DNA of 16,970 bases from Oscillospiraceae bacterium (GTDB taxonomy: Bacteria > Bacillota > Clostridia > Oscillospirales > CAG-272), in the NCBI GenBank assembly GCA_009779295.1, contig WREN01000013.1, positions 1 to 16,970 on the forward strand, read 5' to 3'. Below are positions 7,423-13,771 of the stretch, one piece after another (the stretch's first letter is position 1; every line of letters starts with the position of its first letter). The notes below the pieces were generated by a model, which saw only the letters and a program-made list of their open reading frames with translations, had not been told where the DNA came from and did not search any database. The position numbers and the translations under genes are program-made.

Positions 7423-8921
7423 ACGTTATTTTCCTCCTTTATTTTAACCCGTGTGATAAAAAGTCCGCCGAAATATATGGCTGCTCCTATAATAAAAATG
7501 ACAACGCCAACGATGATGTTATTAATTTTTTCGCTTTCGTATGGATTGTTGCCGTAAAAATGATAAGCAAACAGCATGATTAAAAACGCCGCCGCGCTTG
7601 ATATTGCAATTTTTACCATACTTATAATAAACTTATTCGTGAAGATACCTTTTATTTTGACGTGTAAAAAGATTATTAATATAACCGCCGTTATCGTTTG
7701 GGCAACAGCAACCGCTAAACCGATTGCACCGTTACCCAAATCGAATAGATATACGAAAATTGCAGATAACGATATGTTCCCAACGATACCGGAAATTGAA
7801 GCGATCATAGGGATTTTTGGCATGTTACAGGAATAGAATACCCTGTTTGATAATTCTATCACCGCGAACGCGGGCATTCCGTATGCCATCCACCGCAGCG
7901 ATACCGTCGTCAGATACGCATCATTGCTTGTGAATTCTCCTCCGAGATATAGAACCGAGATTCCTTCGCCACCCAAAACATATACCGCGAACATTACCGG
8001 AATCATTATCATCAGCGACGTTATCAAGCCGGTTCGTATAATTGAAGCGAATTGTTCGGCATCACCGTTTACGTTCAAACGGGACAGTACTGGGAATATA
8101 TAGTTTACTATACTGTGTACAAGTATGCCGGATATTATCAAAAATAAATTGTAAGAATATTCGAAAACAGTTATATTTCCTGTGTATGACGAAAAGTGCA
8201 TACCGCTGAATAACATCATCGGCGAAAGCCATGAACCTACCATAATCGGCGGTATCATTTTAAACGTGCGCCGCAGAGCTTCGTTTTTAAAATCTAAAAT
8301 AAATCTATATTTAAATCCGTTTCTCAATAACGGTATCAATAAAGTAATCAACTGAATGAACCATGAAGCTAAATATGCAAAAGCAAGCCCGTAAATATTA
8401 TCGAAGCATAAAAGGTATATTATAACTCCGGCGTTGGATATCGCGCTGATGAACGCAGGAAGGATATATTTGCCTTTGGATTGCAGTATTCCTACTAATG
8501 TGTAAGCCGTTCCGGTGAACATTATCATCGGGAACATTATTCGAAGCATAGCAGCCGCCAATTCGATTGTATTTTCTTCAAGTCCGGAAACTAAAAATTT
8601 TATTATTGGGTCAGCAAAAATTATTCCGATGACGGTAAGTAATCCGGTAACCAATAAAATTATGTTGAAAAAGATACAAGCAAATTCACCGGCTTGCTTA
8701 TCACCTTTGAAACTGTTGTACACCGGGATGAAACATCCCAAAACCGCCGCGCCCAACAACAAATCGAAAAACGTCAGAGGAAAATTTGACGCCGCCGTGA
8801 TCGCATTCGCTACGTCGCCTGTGCCGAAATTCCGTGCGATTACAATTTGTCTGACCATGCCGAGCAGCTTCGCGACGACCGTTGCTCCCATCATCAATGC
8901 TACTGTTCTTACAGGTTTCAT
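7419..8921 (-). CDS. murJ: MurJ-type lipid II flippase
   Basis: This MOP-superfamily membrane protein probably flips an undecaprenyl-linked substrate, either lipid II for peptidoglycan or a related glycan precursor. From the chosen ATG it has about 500 residues and a run of roughly fourteen hydrophobic helices. The N-terminal region RQIVIARNFGTGDVANAITAASN, with later GAAVLGCFIPVY, closely follows the MurJ/MviN signature (conserved arginine, D/N-A-x-x-A-x-x-x-P, G-A-x-x-x-x-F-I-P). The ATG at 8921-8919 overlaps the trmD stop as ATGA. The frame extends 18 codons into trmD but those lack membrane character. It is coupled to an O-antigen-ligase-like gene, so a role as a Wzx-like polysaccharide flippase is the main alternative. 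Confidence 0.85.
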   Translation of the reverse strand: MKPVRTVALMMGATVVAKLLGMVRQIVIARNFGTGDVANAITAASNFPLTFFDLLLGAAVLGCFIPVYNSFKGDKQAGEFACIFFNIILLVTGLLTVIGIIFADPIIKFLVSGLEENTIELAAAMLRIMFPMIMFTGTAYTLVGILQSKGKYILPAFISAISNAGVIIYLLCFDNIYGLAFAYLASWFIQLITLLIPLLRNGFKYRFILDFKNEALRRTFKMIPPIMVGSWLSPMMLFSGMHFSSYTGNITVFEYSYNLFLIISGILVHSIVNYIFPVLSRLNVNGDAEQFASIIRTGLITSLMIMIPVMFAVYVLGGEGISVLYLGGEFTSNDAYLTTVSLRWMAYGMPAFAVIELSNRVFYSCNMPKIPMIASISGIVGNISLSAIFVYLFDLGNGAIGLAVAVAQTITAVILIIFLHVKIKGIFTNKFIISMVKIAISSAAAFLIMLFAYHFYGNNPYESEKINNIIVGVVIFIIGAAIYFGGLFITRVKIKEENNV

Positions 8922-9589
8922 AATAAATCCGGGCGTTTCTTTCTCGTTAAATCCAAAGCCGCCTTGATCCTCCAAAGTTCAATTTTCGCGTGGTTGCCGT
9001 CACGTAACACGTCCGGCACAGCGCGTCCGTTGTAAACCGCGGGCTTGGTGTACTGCGGGTATTCCAACATCCCGCACGCGATGCTTTCTTTCTCGTGACA
9101 TTCGGAATCCGTCAGCACACCGTCCACAAGACGCCCGACACAATCCACCAGCACGCACGCCGCCATTTCGCCGCCGGTCAAAATATAATCTCCGATGGAG
9201 ATTTCCTCATCTATGATTTCTTCGATAATCCGATAATCGATACCTTCGTAATGCCCGCACAAGATTATTAATTGGTCATAATTGTTTTTGAGTTCCGCGG
9301 CTTTCTTTTGAGTTAAGACTTGTCCCTGCGGCGACATGTATATGGTTCGTGTGCGGTTTAGTTTATCAATTGCATAATAACAATCGCATACAGCGGGCGG
9401 GCTTATTATCATTCCCTTGCCGCCGCCGTATGGCGTGTCGTCAACGCGGCGGTGCTTATCCTTGGAATACCCGCGGATGTTGTGTGTTTTGATGTCAAGT
9501 ATTCCGGCGAACTGCGCCCGTCCGATTACGCTTTCGCTTAAAACCGTGTTTACCATATCTGGGAATAACGTCATTATATCAAATCTCAT
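8918..9589 (-). CDS. trmD: tRNA (guanine37-N1)-methyltransferase TrmD
   Basis: TrmD methylates G37 next to the anticodon, preventing +1 frameshifting, with SAM bound in a trefoil knot. The 223-residue protein has MRFDIMTLFPDM at the start, VDDTPYGGGKGM at 49-60, GHYEGID at 112-118 and IGDYILTGGE at 132-141 (the knot). LEYPQYTKPAVYNGRAVPDVL follows near 174-194. By eye, the position of the catalytic aspartate (Asp169 in E. coli, normally E-D-S) is occupied by Glu168 in KES. The protein is slightly short at the C-terminus compared with the usual ~240 residues. ATGA overlaps join it to rimM upstream and murJ downstream. The usual partner rplS does not follow. Confidence 0.96.
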   Translation of the reverse strand: MRFDIMTLFPDMVNTVLSESVIGRAQFAGILDIKTHNIRGYSKDKHRRVDDTPYGGGKGMIISPPAVCDCYYAIDKLNRTRTIYMSPQGQVLTQKKAAELKNNYDQLIILCGHYEGIDYRIIEEIIDEEISIGDYILTGGEMAACVLVDCVGRLVDGVLTDSECHEKESIACGMLEYPQYTKPAVYNGRAVPDVLRDGNHAKIELWRIKAALDLTRKKRPDLL

Positions 9590-10083
9590 TCAAACATTCC
9601 CTCTATCGGACGGATAAATATGCCCTTTTCCAAATCGATATTGATTACGAACTCTTTCACTACTGGAACATAGGCTAACGTTTTATCGGGTTTTTCGATT
9701 TCGTAAATGTCGTTCGCCGCGTGTTTGAGTATGTCTTTCAACACGCCGTAATGAACGCCGTTATCAGCGTCGATTATGTTCAATCCGATTAAATCCGTAA
9801 TGAAATGACTGCCTTCAGCCAGCGGTATATCTGCGCGGTCGCAGTACAGAATTTTATCTTTGAGTTTTATCGCGTCCTCAAAAGAATCAACGCCGTCGAA
9901 TTTTATCAGCAGCACGTTTTGATGGACTGCCGAATTGCTTACGCGCAATTCTTCACCGTTTTGCAGATAGAAAACTTTTATCCCCACGGCGATTTGCAAT
10001 GAATCGCACCATGATTGGAATTTGACATATCCATTTAACGCGTGCGTGTTGACTATTTTTCCTGCTTCCAAATATTTTTTCAT
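9586..10083 (-). CDS. rimM: Ribosome maturation factor RimM
   Basis: RimM assists assembly of the 30S head domain by binding ribosomal protein S19. The N-terminal RimM domain starts KKYLEAGKIVNTHALNGYVKF, where most members have THGLKGEVK. The C-terminal PRC-barrel-like part includes HFITDLIGLNIIDADNGVHYGVLKDIL, ANDIYEI and YVPVVKEFVINIDLEKGIFIRPIEGMFE. The ATG at 10081-10083 fits the family N-terminus. Another ATG four codons upstream (10095) is possible, and neither has a strong ribosome binding site. It is the first gene of the operon running to 4516. Normally it follows rpsP and a KH-domain gene, but here it follows a divergent promoter region shared with an XRE regulator. Confidence 0.94.
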   Translation of the reverse strand: MKKYLEAGKIVNTHALNGYVKFQSWCDSLQIAVGIKVFYLQNGEELRVSNSAVHQNVLLIKFDGVDSFEDAIKLKDKILYCDRADIPLAEGSHFITDLIGLNIIDADNGVHYGVLKDILKHAANDIYEIEKPDKTLAYVPVVKEFVINIDLEKGIFIRPIEGMFE

Positions 10084-10145
10084 ATATTTTACCATGCTTT
10101 GTTTGTATTTTTATTAATAGGATGTAAACATTATAAATTTTGTTT

Positions 10146-10185
10146 CTCAACTTTACGTTGAGTTTTGTCAATAATGTCGTTATTG
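10146..10185. promoter_or_regulatory. Two 6-5-6 inverted repeats in the divergent rimM/XRE promoter region
   Basis: CTCAAC-n5-GTTGAG lies at 10146-10162 and CAATAA-n5-TTATTG at 10169-10185. Both have perfect 6-bp arms and a 5-base spacer, with centres 23 bp apart (about two helical turns). The second dyad touches the -35 box of the XRE gene and the first lies on the rimM side. They are plausible operators, perhaps for the adjacent regulator. Their arm sequences differ, so a shared binding protein is not certain. Confidence 0.5.
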
Positions 10186-10211
10186 CAATTATAAAAAATG
10201 CAGTTTATAAT
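10183..10211 (+). promoter_or_regulatory. Sigma-A-type promoter of the XRE regulator gene
   Basis: TTGCAA at 10183-10188 and a perfect TATAAT at 10206-10211 are spaced by 17 bases. The -35 box overlaps the right arm of the dyad at 10169-10185. AGGAGG at 10230-10235 and the ATG at 10244 follow directly. Confidence 0.75.
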
Positions 10212-10243
10212 TAAAGTATCAATAAATCGAGGAGGAAATTAAC

Positions 10244-11383
10244 ATGAATCTTGACATAGGCGGAAATTTAAGGCGGTTACGTAATAAGCGAGATATAACG
10301 CAAGAAGAACTCGCAAATTATATCGGTGTCAGCTTTCAAGCAGTTAGTAAATGGGAGCGGGGGGAAGGTTATCCTGATATAACTTTTATCTTACCGCTCG
10401 CGTCATATTTCGGCGTTAGTACCGACGAACTGCTTGGCATGAAATCTGAAAAAGAAGAAAAGGAGATTAATGAAATAATGGAACGGGCAAATTTGTTTGT
10501 TAAGGACATTCACTTTTTTACCGACGAAAATAGACATCTTTTTTCGGAAAGAATAAATATCCTTGCCGAAGGATATAAAAAATTCCCTAATAATTTTAAA
10601 TTAATGGTCCAATATGCGATGTCGCTTCAATACGATTACCGAATAGATGAAACAGATTTTTTAAAATTACAAAAGCGGAGTTTTGAAGCAAACGGTGATG
10701 AAATCGAGCAAATCAGCCGCCGGGTGTTACAAGAATGTACCGATACCGAACTGCGCCATTCGGCAAGCGTTTTTCTAATAAGGGTATACGCATATCGCGG
10801 AGAACGCGACAAAGCAATCGGGATTTGTAATACATTTCCTCTATATCCGACAAGCCAGAATATCATGAAGACCAACATATATGATTATTATGAGGACGCA
10901 TTGCCGCAGTATAGAAAAGTTTTTTTCGAATTATTCCATAGTTTGATAATAAAAATAAATTCTCCGTTCAAAAAAAGCAAAGATGAAATGAGAATATGCT
11001 GGAAAAAAACGATAAAATTGTGCGATGTTTTTTTCGACGACGAAGAATACGGTTCTTTAGCAGGACAAGTCATTGCTGCTTGTTTAAATTATTCTATGGA
11101 TTTCGACTCTAATCCCGACCGTTCCCTTGCGTATATAAGAAAAGCCTTTGAAGCGGCGAAACATGAAGATGGAATCGTAAAGCATAGAAAGAATTACGTC
11201 TACCAATCCTTCCTCGTGCAAGGTGTTGACCTTGAGCCGGAAAAAGACTTCTCATTTACCAAAGATATTACCGAAGTTCAAAACGTCATAAACACACTCG
11301 AATTGAGAAAAGAAAAGGACGAACCGCGTATCAAGGCATTGATTGAAGAATATACACCATACAGCGGGGTTAGAAATGTGTAA
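10244..11383 (+). CDS. XRE-family transcriptional regulator with long helical C-terminal domain
   Basis: The first ~65 residues form a Cro/C1-type helix-turn-helix: LRRLRNKRDITQEELANYIGVS, then FQAVSKWERGEGYPDI as the recognition region, ending in LASYFGVSTDELLG. A charged linker (SEKEEKEINEIMERA) leads to about 290 residues of mostly helical sequence with no enzyme motif, resembling TPR-like repeats in places (INILAEGYKKFPNNFKLMVQYAMSLQ). Such tails often sense a ligand, peptide or protein partner, but nothing here identifies it. It has AGGAGG before the ATG and a good promoter beside two possible operators, so autoregulation and control of the divergent rimM operon are plausible inferences. 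It converges on the histidine kinase gene one base away. Confidence 0.88.
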   Translation: MNLDIGGNLRRLRNKRDITQEELANYIGVSFQAVSKWERGEGYPDITFILPLASYFGVSTDELLGMKSEKEEKEINEIMERANLFVKDIHFFTDENRHLFSERINILAEGYKKFPNNFKLMVQYAMSLQYDYRIDETDFLKLQKRSFEANGDEIEQISRRVLQECTDTELRHSASVFLIRVYAYRGERDKAIGICNTFPLYPTSQNIMKTNIYDYYEDALPQYRKVFFELFHSLIIKINSPFKKSKDEMRICWKKTIKLCDVFFDDEEYGSLAGQVIAACLNYSMDFDSNPDRSLAYIRKAFEAAKHEDGIVKHRKNYVYQSFLVQGVDLEPEKDFSFTKDITEVQNVINTLELRKEKDEPRIKALIEEYTPYSGVRNV

Positions 11384-11384
11384 A

Positions 11385-12830
11385 CTATTTCGCTTTCGTG
11401 AGCGAAAACTCAAATCTGCACCATTTCCCGTATTCGCTCTCAACTTTAATTTTTTCATTATGCGCGTCCATTATTGTTTTCGATATATACAATCCAAGCC
11501 CCGAACCGCTTTTATCTAAACCGCGGCTTTTGTCAGCTTTATGAAACCGCTCAAACACAAGCGATAAATCTTCCGGTGGTATTCCTTGACCTTCGTTATA
11601 TACCGATACCTGTACTTTTTTATCTTTATAATTGATATTTATTTGGTACTTTCCGCCGGGATTCGAAAATTTTACTGCGTTATCACATAAATTGTATAAA
11701 ACTTGATGAATTGCGTCTTCGTCCGCGTAGACAAACATATTATCATTATCACATTCAAATTCGGGTTCAAGTTTTTTATCTATGATCCGCTGTTCGAACG
11801 AAAATAAAATAATTCTTGCCATTTCGCAAATGTCAAACGATACCGGATTGAATTTTCGCTCGCCCGCTTGAATTTTTGAAATATCGAGCAAAGAATTCAC
11901 AAGCCTTGAAAGCCTGAATACTTCTTCCTTGATTATATTTAAGTAATAATTATGTTTTTCCGGAGGAATTATTCCGTCAAGTATATTCTCGATGAAACGC
12001 GCAATCGTTGTCATCGGCGTTCGTAAGTCGTGTGAGACATTAGCTATAAAATCACGTCTCATATTTTCCAGTTTGACAAGCGAATCCGCCATAGTATTAA
12101 ACGCTACCGCAAGTTCCGAAACTTCATCGCGCCCCACGATCGGTATCCTGACATCAAATCTTCCCGCTGCAAACGATTTCGCCGCTTTGCTCATGTCTTT
12201 GAGAGGACCTATCATTCTTTCGCTTATAAAATAAACCGCGATGAAAGTTGCAAGCAACACCCATAAACTGGCCATGATTATTGTTTTGATAGTCTTCTCA
12301 ACATGCATAGTGAACGTTGGCGAATCAGAACTTGTAAATACTATTGCTATACTTTCACCTTTAAATTCTATCGGAACGGCGAAAGTCAGGTGATTCCCCT
12401 GAAACACGCCGTCCAAATCATTGGTCAGACGCACATTCGAACCGTTCAATACATTTTCCACAATTTCCTCAGGAACATCAGTCAATATCTCTTCTTCTTT
12501 AACGCTGGTGTCGGTAATCAATATACTTCCATTAATATCGGAAACGAATATAATCATATCGTCAGTATAATTCGCGAGCATTGTCAGATAATTTTTTATA
12601 TTCACATTTTGTTTTACGATATAATATTCAAATACAGTATCGCCGCTGCTTTTATAACCCGTTTCGAGATATTTCGCGGCGGCTAATGCCGTATTATTTA
12701 CAATATTTTCTTTTTGTTTTTCAGAATCATCTCTTATACTTATGGCTAAAATTGCAGCCAGCATTGTGAAACTTATAACTATGATTAACACGAATGTAGT
12801 TATATACTTAGTAAAAACGCTTCTAAACAT
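11385..12830 (-). CDS. Membrane sensor histidine kinase
   Basis: This 481-residue kinase passes phosphate to the response regulator encoded just upstream. It has a membrane span at about 9-32, an outside sensor region of about 150 residues, and a second span at about 183-204. These are followed by a HAMP linker (RMIGPLKDMSKAAKSFAAGRFDVRIP), a HisKA domain with FIANVSHDLRTPM (phospho-accepting His267), and an ATPase domain with DNAVKF (N box), NEGQGIPP (G1), FERFHKADKSRG (F box) and GSGLGLYI (G2). All catalytic elements are intact. The sensor region shows no recognised ligand motif. GGGTGAG precedes the ATG, immediately after the T-run of a terminator hairpin. The 3' end meets the convergent XRE gene with a one-base gap. 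Confidence 0.95.
   Translation of the reverse strand: MFRSVFTKYITTFVLIIVISFTMLAAILAISIRDDSEKQKENIVNNTALAAAKYLETGYKSSGDTVFEYYIVKQNVNIKNYLTMLANYTDDMIIFVSDINGSILITDTSVKEEEILTDVPEEIVENVLNGSNVRLTNDLDGVFQGNHLTFAVPIEFKGESIAIVFTSSDSPTFTMHVEKTIKTIIMASLWVLLATFIAVYFISERMIGPLKDMSKAAKSFAAGRFDVRIPIVGRDEVSELAVAFNTMADSLVKLENMRRDFIANVSHDLRTPMTTIARFIENILDGIIPPEKHNYYLNIIKEEVFRLSRLVNSLLDISKIQAGERKFNPVSFDICEMARIILFSFEQRIIDKKLEPEFECDNDNMFVYADEDAIHQVLYNLCDNAVKFSNPGGKYQININYKDKKVQVSVYNEGQGIPPEDLSLVFERFHKADKSRGLDKSGSGLGLYISKTIMDAHNEKIKVESEYGKWCRFEFSLTKAK
11388..11407. terminator. Possible weak hairpin at the convergent XRE/kinase ends
   Basis: TTTCGCT (11388-11394) and AGCGAAA (11401-11407) form a 7-bp stem with a six-base loop. 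It lies just after the XRE stop codon and within the last codons of the kinase gene. There is no run of T on either strand, so it is a weak terminator candidate at best. Confidence 0.3.
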
Positions 12831-12845
12831 ATCATCTCACCCATA

Positions 12846-12875
12846 AAAACGGACGCCGGGTAAAGCGTCCGTTTT
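12846..12875 (-). terminator. Rho-independent terminator between response regulator and kinase genes
   Basis: A perfect 11-bp stem, AAAACGGACGC (12846-12856) with GCGTCCGTTTT (12865-12875), encloses an eight-base loop. On the minus strand the stem ends in TTTTT. It begins eight bases after the response-regulator stop codon. Only the GGGTGAG ribosome binding site and the ATG of the kinase follow within about 17 bases, leaving no room for a separate promoter after it. Confidence 0.85.
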
Positions 12876-12882
12876 GATTTAC

Positions 12883-13575
12883 TTACTGCAATATTTCAAA
12901 TTTATAACCGACGCCCCATACTGTTTTAAGTATCCATTTATCCGACACGCCTTCAAGTTTTTCACGCAGCCTTTTTACATGCACGTCAACCGTTCTGGAA
13001 TCACCTAAGTAATCAAAGCCCCATACTTTGTCGAGCAGTTGATCGCGGGTGAACACCCTGTTGTAATTTGCCGCCAAGAAGTAGAGTAATTCAAGTTCCT
13101 TCGGGGGAATGTCAACGGATTTTCCGTTTAGTTTAAGCTCGTACTTCTGCAGACTTATTTCAATATTGTCAAACTTAATAACTTCTTCGTCGTTCTGGTT
13201 GTCGTGCGCAGAATATCTTCTGAGTACAGCTTTCGTTCTTGCCGCTAATTCCTTGTTGTCAAACGGTTTGACGAGAAAATCATCCGCTCCGAGTTCAAGT
13301 CCCAAAACTTTATCGAAAACATCGCCTTTCGCCGTTATCATAATAACAGGTTTTGAAGAAATTTCTCTGATTTCTCTGCATACCTGCCAGCCCTCTTTTT
13401 TCGGCATCATAATGTCGAGTAATACTAAATCCGGCTCATACATTTTAAAATAACTGATGCCTTCCGCTCCGTCATTTGCCGTCTTAACTTCATATCCTTC
13501 AGCCTCAAAATACTGCCTAAGCGTTTCGCAAATATTTACATCGTCGTCCACTATTAATATTTTCGTTCCCATCAT
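12883..13575 (-). CDS. OmpR/PhoB-family response regulator
   Basis: The 230-residue protein has an N-terminal receiver domain: the acidic pocket is VDDD at 9-12, the phospho-acceptor is Asp54 in VLLDIMMP, the conserved threonine is in ITAK, and the lysine is in LVKPF. A C-terminal winged helix follows, with IPPKELELLYFL, RDQLLDKVWG and DSRTVDVHVKRLREKLE as the recognition helix, and WGVGYKF in the wing. It is expected to bind tandem direct repeats in DNA. GGAGG precedes two adjacent ATG codons. The second (13572) has the better spacing, so the true start may be one codon later. The cognate kinase follows beyond a terminator. The sequence alone does not say which stimulus or regulon it serves. 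Confidence 0.95.
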   Translation of the reverse strand: MMGTKILIVDDDVNICETLRQYFEAEGYEVKTANDGAEGISYFKMYEPDLVLLDIMMPKKEGWQVCREIREISSKPVIMITAKGDVFDKVLGLELGADDFLVKPFDNKELAARTKAVLRRYSAHDNQNDEEVIKFDNIEISLQKYELKLNGKSVDIPPKELELLYFLAANYNRVFTRDQLLDKVWGFDYLGDSRTVDVHVKRLREKLEGVSDKWILKTVWGVGYKFEILQ

Positions 13576-13586
13576 AATTCCTCCGC

Positions 13587-13616
13587 TTATTAATTTTTAT
13601 TAATTTTGTTAAATTA
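13587..13616. repeat. Tandem AT-rich direct repeats upstream of the response-regulator gene
   Basis: TTATTAATTT occurs twice back to back (13587-13596 and 13597-13606), followed by a degenerate third copy to 13616. Read on the minus strand these are three TTAAYA hexamers (TTAACA, TTAATA, TTAATA) at nine- and ten-base spacing. Direct repeats at about one helical turn are the usual target form of OmpR/PhoB regulators, so an autoregulatory site is possible. The surrounding DNA is very AT-rich, which weakens the case. Confidence 0.4.
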
Positions 13617-13628
13617 TTCACTAACTTC

Positions 13629-13634
13629 ATTATA
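13629..13634 (-). promoter_or_regulatory. Candidate -10 box for the response-regulator gene
   Basis: A perfect TATAAT is read on the minus strand about 54 bases before the ATG. The best hexamers 17-18 bases upstream (ATCAAA or AATCAA) are poor -35 boxes, so this promoter may need an activator. Confidence 0.4.
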
Positions 13635-13705
13635 TACTATTTTATACTTATTTTGATTAACGCACGGTAAATATTTAATTAATTTATTATGAACAAAAAA
13701 TATGC

Positions 13706-13734
13706 TTGCTATTCAACGAAAAAAAATATATAAT
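13706..13734 (+). promoter_or_regulatory. Promoter of the URO-D-family/ychF unit
   Basis: TTGCTA at 13706-13711 and TATAAT at 13729-13734 are spaced by exactly 17 bases. A second TATAAT at 13743-13748 comes from the tandem duplication and has no matching -35. A ribosome binding site AAAGGAG and a TTG start follow. Confidence 0.65.
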
Positions 13735-13753
13735 ATATATTATATAATATATA
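13727..13753. repeat. Near-perfect tandem 14-bp AT repeat in a promoter
   Basis: The unit TATATAATATATAT (13727-13740) is followed directly by a second copy missing only its last base (13741-13753). Each copy carries a TATAAT. The repeat lies between the -35 box and the ribosome binding site of the URO-D-family gene. Confidence 0.7.
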
Positions 13754-13771
13754 AAAAAAGGAGTTGGTTAT

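Noticed and set aside
10143..10171. TTGACA on the minus strand at 10171-10166 as the rimM -35 box
   Set aside because: The hexamer 17 bases downstream is GAGAAA, a poor -10, while the good TATAAT at 10135-10130 is about 30 bases away. The rimM promoter is therefore left unassigned.
13576..13771. Riboswitch or small RNA in the AT-rich divergent gap
   Set aside because: Only promoter-like boxes and AT repeats were seen, with no long GC-containing stems or known aptamer patterns.
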